From positions 1 to 10,270 of the forward strand of contig CAIQJW010000078.1 in NCBI GenBank assembly GCA_903872255.1: DNA of 10,270 bases, read 5' to 3'. The translations under genes were made by a program, and so were the position numbers. This document shows, in pieces, positions 7,735 to 10,270 of the stretch. Source of the stretch: an uncultured delta proteobacterium. Lineage in GTDB: Bacteria > Desulfobacterota > Syntrophorhabdia > Syntrophorhabdales > Syntrophorhabdaceae. The notes beneath the pieces were generated by a model. That model made no database searches and was not told where the DNA came from. It worked only from the letters and a program-made list of their open reading frames with translations. The stretch's first letter is position 1, and each line of letters opens with the position of its first letter.

Positions 7735-8550
7735 CTATTCACCGAAATGTGATAAACTGCTGATTAACTTATTCTCTTCGCTCTTTACTGCCAGGTAATT
7801 AGAGCCTTGGAAGTTTTCCATGTCAAAATTATAGTCAAAAAAATTAACAGATTTTGGAAATATTTTGCCTACAACAAACCCGTTGTTTTTGAAATGCCTG
7901 TAGAAATCGGTTAATAAATGGCGGGAAGCGATATTAAAGATTCCGTACTCGAATTGCACGACCTTAACATTTTTTATTTGATCGCCAAATCCTTCAATAA
8001 CCTTAAAATCCATTCCCTCTACATCGACTTTCAAAAAATCGATCGATTTAATGGCCCTTTCTTTCAAATAATCGGACGCCCTCCGCGTTTTGCATTCGAT
8101 TTCCTGATTGTAGTATTCATCATAAAATTGCATGTCGTCTATTTTGCATCCCGTTGCCATTTTATCGTTGGATCCCAAACTGACAGAGATGACTCCTTCT
8201 TCGCTGGAAAGACCGAAATTATTCGGTATTACATTTTCTAAATTTTCGGTATTTCTTATTAATTCCATATATGTTGACGGGACAATCTCAAACGCGTGGA
8301 TCGTGCATGATGGGAATAATGTTGTTGCCATCTGACACCACTCGCCTTTGTTGGCGCCAACATCGAAAATGCACTTCGGATCAAACTTTGATAATAATTT
8401 TAATACTCGCAACTCTCCGTTACGCACCATATTAAAATCCACATTATTCAGGCATCTGTGGAAGGCGTCAACACTTCGCAGAATGGCTTCGGTAAAGGAC
8501 CGCCCACGATATCTACACAGAAATCTGCCCATGCGACGGGAGATTCTCAC
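7735..8550 (-). CDS. FkbM family SAM-dependent methyltransferase
   Basis: This is a 271-aa class I methyltransferase of the FkbM family. The family is known to O-methylate sugars or other hydroxyl groups, often in glycan or natural-product pathways. Visible motifs: SAM-binding motif I DVGANKGEW at 63-71, the acidic end of strand 2 at E88 (HAFEIVP), and the FkbM signature DFLKVDVEGMD at 171-181, followed by VVQFEYG. Length is normal for the family. The start is GTG 8550, supported by a GAGG Shine-Dalgarno sequence (complement of 8558-8561) about 7 bases upstream. The gene is strikingly AT-rich: hand counts give 21/60 GC at 7981-8040 and 16/60 at 8221-8280, against 35/60 in the barrel gene at 7201-7260. 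This suggests horizontal acquisition. It converges on the barrel gene with 58 bases between the stops and no clear terminator. It follows the isomerase-like gene on the same strand after 133 AT-rich bases, with no glycosyltransferase or other glycan gene in view. The substrate cannot be inferred. Confidence 0.92.
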   Translation of the reverse strand: MRISRRMGRFLCRYRGRSFTEAILRSVDAFHRCLNNVDFNMVRNGELRVLKLLSKFDPKCIFDVGANKGEWCQMATTLFPSCTIHAFEIVPSTYMELIRNTENLENVIPNNFGLSSEEGVISVSLGSNDKMATGCKIDDMQFYDEYYNQEIECKTRRASDYLKERAIKSIDFLKVDVEGMDFKVIEGFGDQIKNVKVVQFEYGIFNIASRHLLTDFYRHFKNNGFVVGKIFPKSVNFFDYNFDMENFQGSNYLAVKSEENKLISSLSHFGE

Positions 8551-8557
8551 AATTTAT

Positions 8558-8561
8558 CCTC
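8558..8561 (-). promoter_or_regulatory. Shine-Dalgarno for the FkbM gene
   Basis: On the minus strand a GAGG core sits 7 bases before the GTG at 8550. This decides for the GTG over the in-frame ATG seven codons later. Confidence 0.65.
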
Positions 8562-8683
8562 ATTAATTTTTTATATAGATTGTTCCCTGCAAATCCTTTC
8601 AACAATTTACCATGCGTGACTTTGCATTTCAAAACAATCTTATAATATTTGGCGACAGCCCACTGATATGAAAAAGTTGCCGG

Positions 8684-9409
8684 TCATCCGAATATGTTTT
8701 TCAACCGTTCCCTGTCGGGCATAAGCCTGTCGTAATTTTCCGGCAAATATTCCAGGGTCACGGACCCTTTCCAATGCATGTCTTTCGCCACTTCAAGCAG
8801 GGAAATACCGGACCCTTCAGACGGGACGCTTTGCAAGGCCTTGCCGGATCCAGGGTCTGTCCGGCCCTCTGACAGGCGGATATCCACGATGTTATCAGAA
8901 TATTGCCTTATTAGCTCAATTGCGTACTGTTCTGTGACGCTCGACGTATCAAGGACCATCGGAAGCTTATATTGCATTAACTCCTCGGGAGTGAATAACC
9001 TGCTGCTGCTTGTGAACGTCTCGATCGCTACCGTTACTGGGGTTTTCCCCTGAAGGGTCTTTATGTATGATAATGCATTAGCTTGAAAATCAGGTTTTCT
9101 TGCTTTTGCTATATGATTCTCAGGATGAAAAACCAGGAAATGAGCGTTGACCCTGAACGAAAACCTGATAACCGGCAGTGCCCATGACAGGAACGCATTG
9201 GCGGAAAGACGCCCGTGGGGCGCATGGACTGAGTTGACGACTATGTTATTGCCCCGCACGTACTCCTTCAACTCGTTAAGCCGCCCGACAATGGACCAGA
9301 ATTCCTGCATGTCGTGGGGCAGCGCGAGCTCTATGGGGATGTTTTCGAGGCCGGAGAGCCATTTTGAAAAATCATCGAAATGTACAGGTCTGCGGATAGA
9401 AAATTTCAT
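8684..9409 (-). CDS. Divergent TIM-barrel sugar phosphate isomerase/epimerase-like protein
   Basis: This is a predicted TIM-barrel protein of the AP-endonuclease 2/xylose-isomerase-like superfamily, 241 aa from ATG 9409, slightly shorter than typical members. An in-frame GTG at 9424 would add five residues (MIYCR); neither start has a clear Shine-Dalgarno sequence, and I prefer the ATG, giving MKFSIRRP. Strand-end motifs (numbered from ATG 9409): VHAPHG with H62/H65, FHPEN with H95, AIETF with E130, VLDTSS with D154, RLSEG 178-182, PSEGSG and TLEY with E220. In family epimerases the metal site is usually Glu, Asp, His and Glu, with a D-x-x-H motif. Here both Glu and the Asp are kept, but D-x-x-H reads D-x-x-S (S157), the next strand's His is Arg (R178), and the His normally before the P-x-G-x-G loop is absent. 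Activity may therefore differ from the family. It may share a transcript with the FkbM gene 133 bases downstream. No function is assigned beyond the fold. Confidence 0.8.
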   Translation of the reverse strand: MKFSIRRPVHFDDFSKWLSGLENIPIELALPHDMQEFWSIVGRLNELKEYVRGNNIVVNSVHAPHGRLSANAFLSWALPVIRFSFRVNAHFLVFHPENHIAKARKPDFQANALSYIKTLQGKTPVTVAIETFTSSSRLFTPEELMQYKLPMVLDTSSVTEQYAIELIRQYSDNIVDIRLSEGRTDPGSGKALQSVPSEGSGISLLEVAKDMHWKGSVTLEYLPENYDRLMPDRERLKNIFG

Positions 9410-9444
9410 CCGACAGTATATCACAGTATCAAATCAATAAAGGT

Positions 9445-9478
9445 CCCAATTTACTGTTGCTTGGCAACGGCTATTGGG
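9445..9478. promoter_or_regulatory. Nested dyad/hairpin in the divergent intergenic region
   Basis: An outer pair CCCAAT (9445-9450) / ATTGGG (9473-9478) encloses an inner stem CTGTTGC (9454-9460) / GCAACGG (9464-9470; one G-T wobble) around a TTG loop, with a 3+2-base internal loop between the stems. This gives 13 paired positions in 34 bases. It lies between the divergent starts at 9409 (minus) and 9591 (plus), in the 5' region of both genes. No T-run follows on either strand, so it is not an ordinary intrinsic terminator. A protein-binding operator, or an RNA hairpin in the leader of either gene, fits better. The function is unproven. Confidence 0.5.
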
Positions 9479-9580
9479 CGAAAATAAATACACCGCGCAG
9501 CAAACGGTAGATCTGGGCGGGCCTTTTCCGCATGCAGATGCAGCACGATGTTGTGGAAAGGTTCCCTATATTATTCTTCT

Positions 9581-9585
9581 GGAGG
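9581..9585 (+). promoter_or_regulatory. Shine-Dalgarno for the 59-aa zinc ribbon
   Basis: GGAGG sits 5 bases before ATG 9591 and is the basis for choosing this start over the ATG at 9474. Confidence 0.7.
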
Positions 9586-9590
9586 ACTAT

Positions 9591-9770
9591 ATGAAAAGAG
9601 GCCCAAAATGCCCCGTATGCGGATCTCTTCAAATTAAAGTATTGCCTGAGTCTGATTCTAAAGATAAAGATCATAGCGGGAACAAAGAGGAAGGGAATTC
9701 CGAGAAAAAGGGAGCCTGGAAATGCTACGATTGCTACCGGCATTTCGAAAAGCCTGATGAGACATCATAA
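9591..9770 (+). CDS. Small zinc-ribbon protein (59 aa)
   Basis: This is a 59-residue protein with two knuckles, C7-P-V-C10 and C45-Y-D-C48, joined by a highly charged, probably flexible linker of about 34 residues (KDKDHSGNKEEGNSEKKG). The four cysteines fit a zinc ribbon. Proteins of this size may be DNA/RNA-binding or protein-protein adaptors, but no specific function is recognised. ATG 9591 has a strong GGAGG Shine-Dalgarno sequence at 9581-9585, 5 bases upstream. The frame is open further upstream to ATG 9474, but those residues look non-coding and the strong ribosome binding site decides for 9591. It runs divergently from the isomerase-like gene, with the nested dyad in between. After its TAA the same frame stays open for another 56 codons. 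Confidence 0.7.
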   Translation: MKRGPKCPVCGSLQIKVLPESDSKDKDHSGNKEEGNSEKKGAWKCYDCYRHFEKPDETS

Positions 9771-9941
9771 GGGAAGAAAGACCCGATCACCTTGAATAAC
9801 GATCTCATCGCTCTGGCCACAGCTATTGTATCATCTGCAGCAGATTTCCAGGGTAATTCTGAAGAGGGCCGCGTCTATCGTCGGCCATGCTTGATGAAAT
9901 CCTTTCTTGCTGATAATTTCGGTCCGTGGCATAATCTTTAA
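9771..9941 (+). other. In-frame open stretch after the zinc-ribbon stop, possible gene remnant
   Basis: Directly after the TAA at 9768-9770 the same frame continues for 56 sense codons to a TAA at 9939-9941. The only plausible start is TTG 9792 (49 codons), with no well-spaced Shine-Dalgarno sequence. The predicted residues include DLIALATAIVSSAADFQ and MKSFLADNFGPW, which look protein-like, but I recognise no family. It may be a lost C-terminal part, an unstarted relic, or chance. The remaining bases to 10051 hold only a short GGCG/CGCC hairpin at 9994-10004 and no recognisable promoter. Confidence 0.25.
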
Positions 9942-10051
9942 TCGGATTCATCTGGCAGAAGAGTATTCAGGGATACATGGGGCCAAATCCTGCGGCGAAT
10001 CGCCAGACGGTCCGGAGCAGGCGTAATAAAACTAAAAGAAAGGGGAAAACA

Positions 10052-10168
10052 ATGGGTGATGCCGTAATAAAATGTTTCTCCTTTGGAAAAGAGTTGCCGC
10101 TCGACGCAGTATTTTACACGAATTGTGGAAAACACCTCGAAGAAGAGAAGACACAGGAGGTTTTATGA
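10052..10168 (+). CDS. Degenerate zinc-ribbon mini-protein (38 aa)
   Basis: This is a 38-residue protein whose sequence KCFSFGKELPLDAVFYTNCGKHL closely follows the common 'CxxCGKELPxDAxFCxxCGK' zinc ribbon, except that the second Cys is Phe (F11) and the third is Tyr (Y21). Only C8 and C24 remain. Each change is one base from a Cys codon (TTT from TGT, TAC from TGC). The start ATG 10052 follows an AGGGG Shine-Dalgarno sequence at about 10041-10045. An upstream in-frame ATG at 9977 would add 25 basic residues but lacks a ribosome site. The TGA overlaps the next gene's ATG (ATGA), so the two are translationally coupled. Zinc binding is unlikely with two ligands lost, unless it dimerises. Confidence 0.6.
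   Translation: MGDAVIKCFSFGKELPLDAVFYTNCGKHLEEEKTQEVL
10155..10160 (+). promoter_or_regulatory. Strong Shine-Dalgarno for the last, partial gene
   Basis: A full AGGAGG lies 4 bases before ATG 10165, inside the end of the 38-residue gene. It strongly supports a real gene starting there. Confidence 0.75.
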
Positions 10169-10270
10169 CCCAACATGATGACCGGGAACAACGAATAGAA
10201 AAGATATTGGGCCCGGACAATCTGACTGTCTCGTTGAAATCGCTGGCGCTTTACCGGGATTATCTCAGAA
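10165..10270 (+). CDS. Hypothetical protein, N-terminal part only (runs off window)
   Basis: The first 35 codons of a gene start at ATG 10165 and remain open to the window end. The start is supported by AGGAGG and by the 4-base ATGA overlap with the preceding small gene. The visible residues (MTQHDDREQRIEKILG, then LTVSLKSLALYRDYLR) are charged and likely helical, with no signal peptide or membrane segment. I do not recognise a domain in this fragment. The coupling implies it is made together with the degenerate zinc ribbon. Confidence 0.65.
   Translation, partial: MTQHDDREQRIEKILGPDNLTVSLKSLALYRDYLR

Noticed and set aside
8551..8683. Sigma-70 promoter for the FkbM gene (TTGAAA and TATATA on the minus strand)
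   Set aside because: The spacer is 19 bases and other AT-rich matches are equally good in this AT-rich stretch, so no site can be chosen.
9454..9480. Sigma-54 type promoter suggested by TTGGCA ... TTGGGC
   Set aside because: The spacing between the GG and GC elements does not fit the required 10 bases; the symmetry is better described as the nested dyad.
9532..9594. 20-codon leader peptide ending in an ATGA overlap with the zinc ribbon start
   Set aside because: It has no convincing ribosome site, no repeat of regulatory codons and only chance-level length; the zinc ribbon has its own strong Shine-Dalgarno sequence.

Overview
The window comes from a Gram-negative bacterium. It carries an outer-membrane beta-barrel protein with a signal peptide, a periplasmic transglutaminase system and a membrane-bound two-component hybrid kinase. 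Base composition is about 50-55% GC in most genes. The protein styles (a 'neuromedin U-like'/transporter-type barrel, tiny zinc-ribbon proteins, a CHASE hybrid kinase) fit a deltaproteobacterial (Desulfobacterota-like) lineage. That assignment is an inference from overall appearance, not from a marker gene.

Layout. Bases 2-2257 hold the 3' part of a CHASE-TM-PAS-HisKA-HATPase-REC hybrid sensor kinase whose 5' end lies outside the window. A tight three-gene operon follows on the same strand: MoxR-type AAA+ ATPase (2321-3271), DUF58 membrane protein (3280-4602) and a TgpA-like membrane transglutaminase (4599-6578, overlapping DUF58 by 4 bases). This is a widespread cell-envelope module, here in its shortest form with no BatA/VWA or TPR genes. 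After about 270 bases, which may contain a 50-codon micro-ORF and do contain a run of nine Gs, comes a signal-peptide-bearing outer-membrane barrel gene (probable start GTG 6849, end 7676).

Facing these are two genes on the minus strand: an AT-rich FkbM-family methyltransferase (7735-8550), probably acquired horizontally, and a divergent TIM-barrel sugar-isomerase-like protein (8684-9409). The latter keeps the family's acidic metal ligands but has lost its usual histidines. From about 9425 onward the plus strand holds small genes: a 59-residue double-CxxC zinc ribbon (9591-9770), a 38-residue zinc-ribbon relative that has lost two of its four cysteines (10052-10168), and the first 35 codons of a translationally coupled gene that leaves the window at 10270.

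Working together. The MoxR/DUF58/TgpA operon is one functional unit and may act on the envelope with the barrel gene downstream, although their co-transcription is not shown. The minus-strand pair could be involved in glycan or small-molecule modification, but nothing in the sequence ties them to one pathway. The least explained items are the nested dyad in the divergent region (9445-9478), the G9 tract at the barrel start, the cysteine-depleted zinc ribbon and the histidine-depleted TIM barrel. No tRNA, rRNA, CRISPR array, insertion sequence or recombinase was seen.
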